Source: Caldatribacterium sp964426875 (lineage in GTDB: Bacteria; Atribacterota; Atribacteria; Atribacterales; Caldatribacteriaceae). From it: a stretch of 64,000 nucleotides of DNA. A program made the position numbers and the translations under genes. Shown piece by piece: positions 53,030 to 61,463 of the stretch (position 1 is its first letter; every line of letters begins with the position of its first letter). Where the stretch lies: assembly GCA_964426875.1 (NCBI GenBank), contig CAYRSB010000006.1, positions 1 through 64,000 of the forward strand, in the 5' to 3' direction. The notes beneath the pieces were generated by a model that saw only the letters and a program-made list of their open reading frames with translations, searched no databases and had not been told where the DNA came from.

Positions 53030-54340
53030 TCACTCACCGGCAAACTTTGCGTTGTACTCATCTTCAAACTTTTTGAGCGTCTCAGGAATAGGAGCCTTCA
53101 TGGCAAAGATTTCTTGGAGGCAAGCAGCAACCGTATCTGCCAAGTCCCCGTAGTGAGCGGTAGGAGGCATGGGACGGCCGTTTCTTGCTGCTTCTAACCA
53201 CTTTTGATAGAAGGGTGTTTTGTATTCTGGTCTATCCCAGAGGCTCAACAGTGCCGGGAGACCTGCATCAGGATACTCGATTAAAAGCTCCGGTCGAAGC
53301 ATTGTCTCGATGAATTTCCAGGATTCTTCAGGATGTTCGCTAAGTGCATGAATAGATATGTTCCAGGCATTAGTAAATTGAGCTCGATACTTCGTAGGAG
53401 TAGGGTAAACATCGGCTATCGTAGCTTGACCTTCGGGAGTGGGAGGAAATATGCCCTTTACCCAGCCTTTCTCTTCAAGTGGTCCAATCCAGTAGCTTCC
53501 ATAACCTTCAGCCTGTGCAAGCCTTTCGTTTAGGAAAGACATCATAATCACGTCGTCATACGTACCGCTTATGGACCACTCAGGCGTAACTTTGTGGGTG
53601 TATATCAGGTCAAAGAGAAATTGGGCAGCCGCAACACCAGCCTCGGAAGCAAAAATGGCCTTCTTCGTCTCTTTGTCCCAAAGTTCTCCATCGAAGTGCC
53701 AGATATAGGGAGCAAAATAAAGCTCAATCGTGGCTCTTGAGGGACCAAAATACATCCCCAGACCGTAAACGTCAACAGTTCCATCCCCATCGACGTCCTG
53801 GGTAAGCTTTTTGGAATATGCGACTAGCTCGTCGAGGTTACTCGGTGTCTTGTCAGGGTCCAAACCCACCTTCTCATACATGTCCCTGCGATACACTATG
53901 GTTCGAGTATGAATGCCCAAAGGAAGACCCCACGGAAACGCCGATCTCCAAACGGGGCTCCAGGCAATATCATCAAGGCGTTCCTTTGGCCACTGGGCGA
54001 CATAATTGCTTATGTCGAGCAAATCCCTGGCTACTTCGTGGAACCCGTAATACTGCGGAGAAGAGTATATAACGTCGTGGGAGATACCTGCGCGATAGTC
54101 TCGAAGAGATTTTAAGTCCAATTCATCCCATTTGATCCATTCAAATTCAACCTTAATTCCCGGGTTTTCCCCTTCAAAAATGGATTTCACCTTTTCCAAC
54201 CACTGCATATTCATCACATGTGCTGGGCCTGCAGCTGGATCATAAAAGTGGGCAACTCTGATGGTGACCTGAGCGCTTCCCCATGCAGGAATCAAAAACA
54301 GAATCCCAAGGACCATCACCACTAACAGCTTCCTAAACAT
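53030..54340 (-). CDS. Extracellular sugar-binding protein, family 1
   Basis: 436 residues. The signal peptide ends near WGSAQV (about residue 23), without a lipobox. MalE-like family features include IKVEFEWIKWDELDLKSLRDYRAGISHDVIY and the TNAWNISIHALSEHPEESWKFIETML segment. Probably binds a mannose-containing oligosaccharide, inferred from the GH38 gene in the same operon. First gene after the promoter at 54383-54412. Confidence 0.92.
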   Translation of the reverse strand: MFRKLLVVMVLGILFLIPAWGSAQVTIRVAHFYDPAAGPAHVMNMQWLEKVKSIFEGENPGIKVEFEWIKWDELDLKSLRDYRAGISHDVIYSSPQYYGFHEVARDLLDISNYVAQWPKERLDDIAWSPVWRSAFPWGLPLGIHTRTIVYRRDMYEKVGLDPDKTPSNLDELVAYSKKLTQDVDGDGTVDVYGLGMYFGPSRATIELYFAPYIWHFDGELWDKETKKAIFASEAGVAAAQFLFDLIYTHKVTPEWSISGTYDDVIMMSFLNERLAQAEGYGSYWIGPLEEKGWVKGIFPPTPEGQATIADVYPTPTKYRAQFTNAWNISIHALSEHPEESWKFIETMLRPELLIEYPDAGLPALLSLWDRPEYKTPFYQKWLEAARNGRPMPPTAHYGDLADTVAACLQEIFAMKAPIPETLKKFEDEYNAKFAGE

Positions 54341-54382
54341 ACAACCTCCTCCCCTATGCAGAAGTAATTACTATCAATATAC

Positions 54383-54412
54383 ATTATAGATTAGATGAGC
54401 AACCCTCGTCAA
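54383..54412 (-). promoter_or_regulatory. Promoter for the GH38/transporter operon
   Basis: TTGACG (54407-54412), 18 bases, TATAAT (54383-54388) on the minus strand, about 45 bases before the binding-protein ATG. Confidence 0.75.
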
Positions 54413-54498
54413 CAAAGCTGGTAGTATTCCAGGAATGGTGTCTTTAAAGCAACACAGTAGCCTTTCTGAAAAGGGGCAAAGAAAGGAGGAAGGTTCCC

Positions 54499-54822
54499 AT
54501 GCGAAGAGAAAACTACAAGGAAATTTTCACCCTCCATGGTCCCTCTCCTGGACTTGCCGGTTCTCCGGGTTAGGGAAGGAACATTTCGTCCCCTTATTCT
54601 CCCCAAAAGAAGAGCTTTCTTAGAGCTCTCTTGCCACCTAACTCTTGAGCCTTTGGGGTGAGTACCTAAGTTATCCCCCGGTTTTTAGAGGGAATCTACG
54701 GAGCCTCTTACTCTCCTCAGAGCATCTTCCTCTTTGCTGCAGTCGTTGAGGAAGAGGTGTACACCCAAATCCTGCAGGAAACCCGGGAAAATTTAGGAGT
54801 TCTAAAGTTCAAACACACATAA
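54499..54822 (+). pseudogene. Decayed plus-strand gene of unknown family
   Basis: ATG 54499 follows a strong AAAGGAGGAAGG site and opens MRRENYKEIFTLHGPSPG before a stop at codon 25. Coding-like sequence resumes in another frame near the 3' end (GASYSPQSIFLFAAVVEEEV, then TQILQETRENLGVLKFKHT, stop at 54820-54822). It reads as one small gene broken by at least two changes. I do not recognise the family. It accounts for most of the 530-base gap between the transporter operon and hepT. Confidence 0.45.
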
Positions 54823-54873
54823 ATAAGCGAATTTTATCTTTGGCTCACTCTCCTGACATCGAGAGGATGAGCT

Positions 54874-55296
54874 TCACTGGCAAAAATCCTGATGCAAAAA
54901 ACGAAGAATTGCGTCCCGAAATGCCTCGAAAGAGGCAAAACCCTGAGTGACCATTTCATAAACAACCTGATCGTCAAGATGGCCATACGCATGTACCAGG
55001 ATATTGCGAAAGGCTTTCATTCTTCGCAAAATCTGTCGCAAATCCGGCTGGATAATGTGAGCTTTTTCAAGTTTTTCAAATAGATCTTCTTCAGCCGGCA
55101 AACCCAACCGCAAATCTCGTACCAGAAGATAACAGGTATCGATGACCGCCTCAATGGAAATTTGTAACAGGCATTCGCAGGCTCGTTTTTTCTCGATTTT
55201 CTGGAATTCTTCAAAACTCCGGGGCAAAATTTCACGGAGCTCCGCAAGATACTCTTCGAGTTCTGTTAATTTTCCAAGAACCCTTTCACGATCCAC
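54874..55296 (-). CDS. hepT: HepT-family toxin (HEPN ribonuclease/AMPylation target)
   Basis: About 140 residues, DUF86/HEPN fold. The RX4HXY motif is RNILVHAYG. HepT proteins act as RNases or growth inhibitors and are silenced when the MntA partner adds AMPs to the tyrosine of this motif. GTG 55296 overlaps the mntA end by 11 bases and has AAGGG upstream; the frame is open further but unsupported. Pairs with mntA as a type VII toxin-antitoxin system. Confidence 0.85.
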   Translation of the reverse strand: MDRERVLGKLTELEEYLAELREILPRSFEEFQKIEKKRACECLLQISIEAVIDTCYLLVRDLRLGLPAEEDLFEKLEKAHIIQPDLRQILRRMKAFRNILVHAYGHLDDQVVYEMVTQGFASFEAFRDAILRFLHQDFCQ

Positions 55297-55702
55297 GGGT
55301 AATCCCTTCAAGATAATCGTAATACATATGTTTAAAGTCTTCAAAGGCCCTGACTGTACAGTAGGCCAGTTCATAGAGGGCATCATCATCACGAGTATAG
55401 AGAACCTTTCCTTCCTTGAGCACTTTTCTTCGGATATAGAGGGGCAAGAGTTGAAACACCTGGATATCGAGCTGGGGAAACTCGGCGAGGTAATCCAGGC
55501 GTTTGTGCATCATTTCTGTGCGACTCACACTCTGCTCAAAAAAAACAAGGCATACATCGATATCAGACAGCGGCCCTCTTTCTTTCCGGGCATAACTTCC
55601 AAAGAGGATGACCGCCAGGACGTGAGGATCCTCTTTAACTCTCTTCATAAATTTCCTCAACGCCACTGCGGCCTGCCCGGAAAGACCCTTTTCAAAAGTC
55701 AC
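55286..55702 (-). CDS. mntA: MntA-family nucleotidyltransferase antitoxin
   Basis: About 138 residues. The minimal nucleotidyltransferase motif GSX10DXD is GSYARKERGPLSDIDV. The start at GTG 55702 (or TTG 55705) follows AAAGGAG; a longer frame to 55843 runs back into the SDR pseudogene and is spurious. An extended -10 (TGATACAAT) lies about 30 bases upstream. Antitoxin to HepT. Confidence 0.82.
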   Translation of the reverse strand: MTFEKGLSGQAAVALRKFMKRVKEDPHVLAVILFGSYARKERGPLSDIDVCLVFFEQSVSRTEMMHKRLDYLAEFPQLDIQVFQLLPLYIRRKVLKEGKVLYTRDDDALYELAYCTVRAFEDFKHMYYDYLEGITRGS

Positions 55703-55779
55703 CAAAGTCCACTCCTTTCCTATAAAACCCATTGTATCACATGGAGTGAAAACCTCATTGGTGAACGAGATGCGTGCTA

Positions 55780-56135
55780 TCCCAATCTCGACGCCGGAGA
55801 CAGAAACCAGAGGACCGTACTCAAAGGGTCTTCTGAACTCCAAAGCGTCTACAGGGGTATGGGCAAGTACTGCTTCCTCCTGAGGCGTCGGTGTGCCATC
55901 TTGTTGATAAAGAGGGCATAGTTCCGTTTGGTGACAAAAAATCCTGACGCCAGTGCATTTACCCTACACTTTTGGGGTGAACTCGCAGGCGTATACACCG
56001 TTAGCCATCAGGTGAAATTGCTCACCGCGGCCTTTGGCTCTTGATATCCCACCACCTGGTAATTGGTTGCAGTGCAACCATATACCGAGCCACCACCTGC
56101 CCCTGTAACTACTTCCTCTACATTTTCTTTTTGCA
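55780..56135 (-). pseudogene. Degenerate C-terminal half of a third SDR paralogue
   Basis: Frame-broken translation matches the SDR at 35464-36288 in order: TGAGGGSVYG...QVVGYQEPKAAVSNFT (for GYSAAKAAVSNFT), then VNALASGFFVTKRNYALF (for VNALAPGFFVTKQNYYLL), then STVLWFLSPAS (for STVLWLLSPAS). Several stops and frameshifts interrupt it, and the nucleotide-binding half is missing. It begins directly after the hyi-type stop. Confidence 0.8.
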
Positions 56136-56141
56136 GAATGT

Positions 56142-56909
56142 TCAGAAAGCATTTTCTTCCATAGAATCCCTTAGAGGAAAAAGCTCAAAACCAATGGCTC
56201 CCTTATATTTTAATCTCTCTAATACCCGCATAACGTTGGAATAGTTTATTTCCCCAGTACCTGGCTCGTGTCGCCCAGGAACGTCTGCAACATGAATGTG
56301 CCCAATCCAACCAATGTATCTGGTCATGGTATCAATAAGGTTTCCTTCCATAATCTGCATGTGATAGACGTCGTACAGAATTTTTACATGCGATGACCCC
56401 ACAGCCTCGACCACCTTGGCAGTCTCTTCGGTGTGACACAAAAAATACCCTGGATGATCCACACGGGTGTTGAGGGCTTCCAGAACAAGCACTATGTCCT
56501 CCTTCTCAGTTAAAGGAGCAAGCATCTTGAGCGTTTTGACCATATTCCCCGTCTTTTCCTCCACGCTGAGTTCATCATACCGTTTCAAAACCACACCATT
56601 TTCTCCCAGAGCGTTGGAATGTAATACCAGGGTACGACAACCAAGGGTTTTCGCCACAATCATCGATCCTTTTGTAAATGCAATATACTGTTCCTTTTCG
56701 GCATCATCAACTAAAGAAAATGCCTGATCCCCCGAGAAGGCCACCACCTGTAACCCATTGGCAACACATAATTCTTGAATCTTTCGAATATCCTTATCCT
56801 GCCAGGTCCAGAACTCAACACATTCAAATCCTGCCTCTTTCACCAATCGAAATCGTTCTTCAAAAGGAAATTCTGCGAAAATGGTTTCAATACATATCGC
56901 TTTTTGCAA
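56142..56909 (-). CDS. Hydroxypyruvate isomerase-family TIM-barrel protein
   Basis: 255 residues, xylose-isomerase-like barrel of the Hyi type. Visible metal-site regions are VLEALNTRVDHPGYFLCHTEE, KILYDVYHMQIMEGNL and HIHVADVPGRHEPGTGEINY. This family includes hydroxypyruvate isomerase and related keto-sugar isomerases and epimerases, so the substrate is uncertain. It appears intact although both neighbours (SDR and iolG remnants) are broken. Confidence 0.82.
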   Translation of the reverse strand: MQKAICIETIFAEFPFEERFRLVKEAGFECVEFWTWQDKDIRKIQELCVANGLQVVAFSGDQAFSLVDDAEKEQYIAFTKGSMIVAKTLGCRTLVLHSNALGENGVVLKRYDELSVEEKTGNMVKTLKMLAPLTEKEDIVLVLEALNTRVDHPGYFLCHTEETAKVVEAVGSSHVKILYDVYHMQIMEGNLIDTMTRYIGWIGHIHVADVPGRHEPGTGEINYSNVMRVLERLKYKGAIGFELFPLRDSMEENAF

Positions 56910-56961
56910 TGGTACCCCTCCCTCTCCTCAATCCATTCGTAACCGCCATCGCCTGATTCTC

Positions 56962-57515
56962 CTATACTTCGGGAACCTCAACTGGTCTTCCCTCTCTGGC
57001 AGATTTATCTGCCGCCTGAGCAATGAGAACCGACTTGAGGCCATCAAGCCCGGTCACAGGAGGTTCTGTGTTGTTCTTGATGCTCTCAACAAAAGCACAA
57101 AGTTCAGCCACAAAGGCCTCTTTGTAGCGCTCAGTGAAAAACCAGAGGAATTTCTCTCCGTAGGTTCCCGAAGCTGTGCAAACCATTGCCGTATTGGGAC
57201 GGTCGTTCTCCACCATGACACACCCTTTTGAGCCATGCACTTCAGTTCTCTGATCATACCCATAAGGTGCCTGACAGCAGTTATCGATGACCCCCAGCAT
57301 CCCATTCTTGAATTTCATGGTGGTGATGGTGGTATCGAAATCCCCAAATCTTTGATCGACGGGTCAATACACACGGTGGCATACGCAAAGACCTCATCCA
57401 CGTCGCTTTCAGCCAAATACCGGGCCATGTCGAAATCATGGATGGCCATGTCAAAAAAGATTCCACCAGAGTTTTTGAGGTATTCCATAGACGGTGGTTG
57501 GGGATTCCGCACTCC
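56962..57515 (-). pseudogene. Truncated and frameshifted iolG paralogue
   Basis: Closely matches the C-terminal 55% of the IolG at 37855-38862 (NPQPPSMEYLKNSGGIFFDM; NCCQAPYGYDQRTEVHGSKG; SAREGRPVEVPEV). The NAD-binding N-terminus is absent upstream of about 57515. A one-base frameshift near 57350 separates the two readable parts, where KDLGIS replaces the expected GDFDT. Not functional. Confidence 0.9.
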
Positions 57516-57542
57516 CACCCCTTACTATCATGAGTCCCATAT

Positions 57543-57576
57543 GGGGATGGATGGTCCATCGTAACCATCCATCCCC
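57543..57576 (+). repeat. 13-bp inverted repeat with T-rich tail (plus-strand terminator-like)
   Basis: GGGGATGGATGGT (57543-57555) and ACCATCCATCCCC (57564-57576) are perfectly complementary with an 8-base loop and are followed by TATTTTA. It sits between the broken iolG and the transposase remnant. No plus-strand gene precedes it, so it is either a relic terminator or an end of a mobile element. Confidence 0.55.
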
Positions 57577-57608
57577 TATTTTACCCTACTTTTTCCAGAG
57601 CTATCCGA

Positions 57609-57954
57609 TCACCAGGTTTTTTTCTCCACCGAGATTCCTTTCGTCTCGGCAAGGACTTTGGGGTCATACCGGGAGAGGTGCCCATTTTTCGAGAGCCTCT
57701 TCAATACAAAAGGTAAGAATGGGATGGAGTCTTCCAGCGCATATGGATCCCTCAGGTGCAAAGCATTGTCTCAAGATCTTGAGGTGCTCAAAGGGGTACT
57801 TTCTCTTCCTCCCCCTCCTTTTGGAGTTTGGTTTTTCTTTGAGATCTACCCCTTTCCCCTTGGGTATCTCTCTGTACCAACGCCGGCACCGGCAAGCCCA
57901 GAGGGTAGTATATTTTTCATGGGCATTTTCCACTATCCAATGCGCAAGGTTGCA
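57609..57954 (-). pseudogene. Probable transposase/integrase remnant
   Basis: A minus-strand frame contains a basic linker and core resembling integrase-type transposases (NSKRRGRKRKYPFEHLKILR, then ICAGRLHPILTF, then EEALEKW). It shifts frame near 57680 to continue HLSRYDPKVLAETKGISVEK before a stop at 57609. It has no start and no catalytic DDE region. The family call rests on the GRKRKY...RL pattern, so it is tentative. Confidence 0.5.
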
Positions 57955-57979
57955 AAATGGAATAGGTCCATGGTACAAT
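57950..57979 (+). promoter_or_regulatory. Promoter for rpsT
   Basis: TTGCAA (57950-57955), 18 bases, then an extended -10 TGGTACAAT with hexamer TACAAT at 57974-57979 on the plus strand. The ATG of rpsT lies 38 bases later, after GAGGGG. Confidence 0.7.
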
Positions 57980-58016
57980 TGGCACCGTCGCATTTTGAAA
58001 TTCGAGGGGTGGAACA

Positions 58017-58301
58017 ATGCCGAATACAAAATCAGCTTTAAAGAATTTACGGAAGAGTGAGGAAAGGAGACTTCGGAACAAGGCGGTAAAATCCACTACA
58101 AAGACCTACATCAAGAAATTCCTGAAGTTTCTTGCAGAAGGCAAAGTGGAAGAGGCAAAGAGCTTCCTGAGCGAGGTCTACAGAAGAATCGATATGGCGG
58201 CCTCCAAAGGTGTCTTCCACAAAAACAAGGCAGCTCGCCTGAAATCACGGCTTGCCCAAAGGTTCAATCGGGTGACTTCTGGGGTTCCACAATCTCTGTG
58301 A
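58017..58301 (+). CDS. rpsT: 30S ribosomal protein S20
   Basis: 94 residues, lysine- and arginine-rich three-helix protein that binds 16S rRNA. The S20 pattern is clear (N-terminal NTKSALKNLRKSEERRLRNK; central IDMAASKGVFHKNKAARLKSRL). Its last 38 bases overlap the convergent holA gene. In many Firmicutes rpsT adjoins holA in this arrangement. Confidence 0.95.
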   Translation: MPNTKSALKNLRKSEERRLRNKAVKSTTKTYIKKFLKFLAEGKVEEAKSFLSEVYRRIDMAASKGVFHKNKAARLKSRLAQRFNRVTSGVPQSL

Positions 58302-59217
58302 TGAGAGAAAGCAAGAAAGCCTGGGAATCGACACTCTGAGTCTTGAGCAGCCTATCTGCCATTCGCAGGGCCTGAAAGACTCGAGGAATGTCAGATAGGC
58401 TAAAGTACGTTTGCATCCTCTGAACCTTTTGTATTTCAAAAGAGCTGACCTCTCTTCCCTGCCAGAGGTCTTTTCGTTTTTCCCCCACGACGTAGAGCTG
58501 CAAAAGCAGGCGGAAACGCCGGGCAAGGTGGCTGAGGAAAAGGGTGGGAGGAAACTTCTTCTCCTCGAGAAGACGGTAGCCGTACTGCAGGGCTAAGGAA
58601 GTATTCCTCTCCCCCACCGCGTCAAGAAAGCGAAAGAGGAGCGTTCTCTCACTTTTCTCAAAGAATACCTCCACGTCCTCCTTCCTTATCCTCTCTCCAC
58701 GCCTGAACCGTCTCAGGAAGGTCTCGATGTCCGTTTCCTGGAGTTCGTACTCCTCAAGAAGGCGAAAAAGACGCACCCTGGCTCTATCCTCAAGGGAAAG
58801 ACCCAGGCTCTCGAGTCTTCTTTTCAGGAATTGTTCAAAGACTCCCTCTTCTTTGAGAACAATCCAGGGAAACCTCCGCCAGTCGCTTCGCGTCAGCTCT
58901 TCCTCGGGCAGGAAAAAGAAGAAGGCCGAAGGGTAGGATGGCGATTCCCGAGCAATTGCCAGGGCCAGATTCTCATCGATACCCTCGAGAAAAACGACCT
59001 CTCTCTCTGGGAAGAGAGCGGGTAAGAGGAGTTCTCTCTTTTTCTCCTCCCACTCCTCTCGATTGCGAACCCGGGAAAATCGGGAGGTAGAGACCTTCTC
59101 GAGAATCTGAGGAATGCACCACTCCTCGAAGTGGGCCCGATTAACCCGGCGTTCAAGAACCAGGAAAGAGTCCTTTTCCTTCTCTCTCAGCCACTCCTCA
59201 AAGCTTTTTCTTCCCAA
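58264..59217 (-). CDS. holA: DNA polymerase III subunit delta
   Basis: 317 residues. The clamp-loader wrench subunit. Typical of the family are a weakly conserved N-terminal domain, the motif region ITEIVEPQ near the end, and the C-terminal collar domain (LARRFRLLLQLYVVGE; FSLSDIPRVFQALRMADRLLKTQ). Order comEC-holA with rpsT convergent supports the call. Start overlaps comEC by 20 bases. Confidence 0.87.
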   Translation of the reverse strand: MGRKSFEEWLREKEKDSFLVLERRVNRAHFEEWCIPQILEKVSTSRFSRVRNREEWEEKKRELLLPALFPEREVVFLEGIDENLALAIARESPSYPSAFFFFLPEEELTRSDWRRFPWIVLKEEGVFEQFLKRRLESLGLSLEDRARVRLFRLLEEYELQETDIETFLRRFRRGERIRKEDVEVFFEKSERTLLFRFLDAVGERNTSLALQYGYRLLEEKKFPPTLFLSHLARRFRLLLQLYVVGEKRKDLWQGREVSSFEIQKVQRMQTYFSLSDIPRVFQALRMADRLLKTQSVDSQAFLLSLITEIVEPQKSPD

Positions 59218-61393
59218 TTTTCCTTATCCTCCCTCGTCCCATAAAAGAATGGTACTCTATCGCTCCATCCTCCCGGGTGATAAAGTACGGTATACCGAGT
59301 TCCTCAAGAACCTCTATCGTGCGACTATCGGGGTGTCCGTAAGGATTCTCCCCCACCGATATGATAGCCCAACGGCAACAAGAGAGGGAAAGAAGTCTGC
59401 GCAGAGATTTACTGTAACTCCCGTGGTGGGGGAGCACAACGACATCAGCCTCAAGGAACCGAAAATTGTGAGGGGCAAGATACAAAAAAATATCCTCCAC
59501 ATCTCCCAGGATGAGCACCCGGCCCCAGGGAGTGTGCAGGCGATACACGGCAGCCGGTCCCTGGACATCCCGGACGGAAAGAACTTCAAGGAAGACATTA
59601 TCGAAAAGGCGTAGATGTTCAAAGGAAGAAAAATGCTCGGGGAGGAAAAGGGAGGCCTCGGGAAAGGCCACACGTATGTGCCCTACTCCTCCTGCATGGT
59701 CCTTATGCCCATGGGTGAGAAAAATTCCCAAGAGATTGGAAACTCTCTTGGAGCGGAGAGAGGGCACAAGGATACTTGAAGCCACGTTGCCATACCCCCG
59801 GATGATGCCCCCCGTGTCGATGAGAATTCCGGAATTCCCATCAAAAAGGCCACAAGCAAGACCTTGGCCGACGTCGAAAACAACAAAGCTCTCCTCAGGA
59901 AACCACAAAGCTCCAAAGAGCACACCCCAGAGGAGGGAGAATGCTGCCAGAATGAGGAAAATCTTTTTTCTGGTGGAAAACCCCAAAAACACAAGAACGA
60001 CCACACTCCATGCCACCATGCCCCACAGGATGTTCCGCCCCACGGAGAAATCGAAAACCACATGCGGTACAAACTTCCCAAGGAGTTCCGAGAACCCAAG
60101 AAGAAGGGAAAGAAGCCTTTGGAGGCAAAAGACGAGAACCAGGCGGCCGAGGGCAAAAACTCCCAAAAGGGGGCTCAGAAGAGCAAGAAAGAGAACCCCT
60201 TCTACCAGGGGAGGCAAAAGAAAGTTACCCAAAAAGACTAAAGAGGAGAGAGTCAGCCTGTTCCCCACCAGGAAGGGGAAGCTTACAAGGAGGACTCCAC
60301 CGGTGACAAGAAAGACACTCCCAAAGTACCGGAGGATTAGGACCGACCACCCCTGGCTTCCTCTTTGTAGATGTAGAAAGCGTTCAAGGAACCAAGAGGA
60401 AACAATGACCCCGACGGTGGAAGCAAAAGAGAGCTGGACTCCGGGAGCAAAAACAATCTCCGGTTGCAGGAGAAACATGAGGAAAAAGGTACTCAGAAGG
60501 ATCCCCATGGTGGTGACGACCCGTCCCATCCTCCGACTGAGAAAGAAAAGGCTCATCATGATCCATGCCCGGAAGGCAGAGGGTACAAAACTACAGAAGG
60601 CAAGGTAGAGAAAGGTAAAGGGGGGTGTCACCCAGGGCATAACCCGCCGGGGCAAAAAGCGGCGCAGGGCCAACCAGAGCGTACCCCCCAGGAGGGCCAT
60701 GTGGAACCCGGAGACGCAGAAGAGATGGTACACCCCCATTTCCTGGAAGACTCTGGCCCTTTCCGGGAAGTTCCCTTCCTTGAGGCCTAAAAACACGGCA
60801 CTGAAAAGAGGAGCATACATCTCCCCCAGTTCCACGGCAAAACGCTCAAGAAAGGCCCTCCTTTTCTCCCAGACCCACCGCAGAAAAAGAAACCAGAGAT
60901 TCCGAGAAGAAAGGGGCGCTATCTCTTTAACCTCGAGGTACCCGAAAACCCTCTTCCGAAAGTAGTGAACTCGCAGGTCTCGCCCTCCAGGATTGGCACA
61001 GGAAGCAAAACTCCTGAAAGTCCCAGAAACTCTCACCCTTCGGTACACGAGTGGCCGAAGCAAAGGAGCACTCCCACGCAGAGAGAGAGTGGGAGAATAC
61101 AACCAAAAGCCACCCAGACGGGAGAGGTACATTCTGCCATCCTGTTCCATCAGGTAACCCTCAAGAGTAATACGCTCGCCTTCCCTCTCCCGGAAAAACT
61201 CCCAGGGCAGGACAAAGCCCAGGGCAAAAAACAAGGCCCCGAAAACACCCCAGCAAGCGAGGAAAAAGAGAAAGAAGACTCGGGAATGGAAAAAGAGAAT
61301 CTGGGACACAATGAGAGCCACAAAAAGGAGAAAAAGCAGGAAAAAAGAGGGTAAAAAACACTCTCCCAAAAGGAAGCCAAAAATCGTACTCAA
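59198..61393 (-). CDS. comEC: DNA internalization-related competence protein ComEC/Rec2
   Basis: About 731 residues. Multipass membrane channel for DNA uptake. The competence domain contains FCVSGFHMALLGG and many hydrophobic helices. The C-terminal metallo-beta-lactamase-like domain has THGHKDHAGG, LPHHGSYSKS and NPYGHPDSRTIEVL. The start is uncertain: the frame is open back through the terminator at 61426-61454 and into pfk. The first usable codon after the terminator is TTG 61393, which lacks a good ribosome binding site. Confidence 0.88.
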   Translation of the reverse strand: MSTIFGFLLGECFLPSFFLLFLLFVALIVSQILFFHSRVFFLFFLACWGVFGALFFALGFVLPWEFFREREGERITLEGYLMEQDGRMYLSRLGGFWLYSPTLSLRGSAPLLRPLVYRRVRVSGTFRSFASCANPGGRDLRVHYFRKRVFGYLEVKEIAPLSSRNLWFLFLRWVWEKRRAFLERFAVELGEMYAPLFSAVFLGLKEGNFPERARVFQEMGVYHLFCVSGFHMALLGGTLWLALRRFLPRRVMPWVTPPFTFLYLAFCSFVPSAFRAWIMMSLFFLSRRMGRVVTTMGILLSTFFLMFLLQPEIVFAPGVQLSFASTVGVIVSSWFLERFLHLQRGSQGWSVLILRYFGSVFLVTGGVLLVSFPFLVGNRLTLSSLVFLGNFLLPPLVEGVLFLALLSPLLGVFALGRLVLVFCLQRLLSLLLGFSELLGKFVPHVVFDFSVGRNILWGMVAWSVVVLVFLGFSTRKKIFLILAAFSLLWGVLFGALWFPEESFVVFDVGQGLACGLFDGNSGILIDTGGIIRGYGNVASSILVPSLRSKRVSNLLGIFLTHGHKDHAGGVGHIRVAFPEASLFLPEHFSSFEHLRLFDNVFLEVLSVRDVQGPAAVYRLHTPWGRVLILGDVEDIFLYLAPHNFRFLEADVVVLPHHGSYSKSLRRLLSLSCCRWAIISVGENPYGHPDSRTIEVLEELGIPYFITREDGAIEYHSFMGRGRIRKIGKKKL

Positions 61394-61425
61394 AACTACC
61401 CAGAAAAGGGGGTATCGCCAGAAAG

Positions 61426-61454
61426 AAAAAAGGGGAGGGACATCCTCCCTCCCC
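61426..61454 (-). terminator. Rho-independent terminator between pfk and comEC
   Basis: The 9-bp stem GGGGAGGGA/TCCCTCCCC with a 5-base loop is followed on the minus strand by TTTTTT, starting 10 bases after the pfk stop. It would reduce readthrough into comEC. Confidence 0.85.
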
Positions 61455-61463
61455 CAGGCCTTC

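Noticed and set aside
54409..54623. Overlapping open frames on both strands (62 and 65 codons)
   Set aside because: The plus-strand frame lacks a ribosome binding site; the better-supported start nearby (54499) is in another frame. The minus-strand one overlaps the transporter promoter.
55703..55843. N-terminal extension of the MntA frame
   Set aside because: The sequence there is the antisense-free continuation of the SDR pseudogene (SPAS segment in another frame) and lies before the likely promoter and ribosome binding site.
59511..60608. Plus-strand open frame of 365 codons opposite comEC
   Set aside because: Extremely Arg/Lys/Pro-rich translation, typical of the reverse of a hydrophobic membrane-protein gene.
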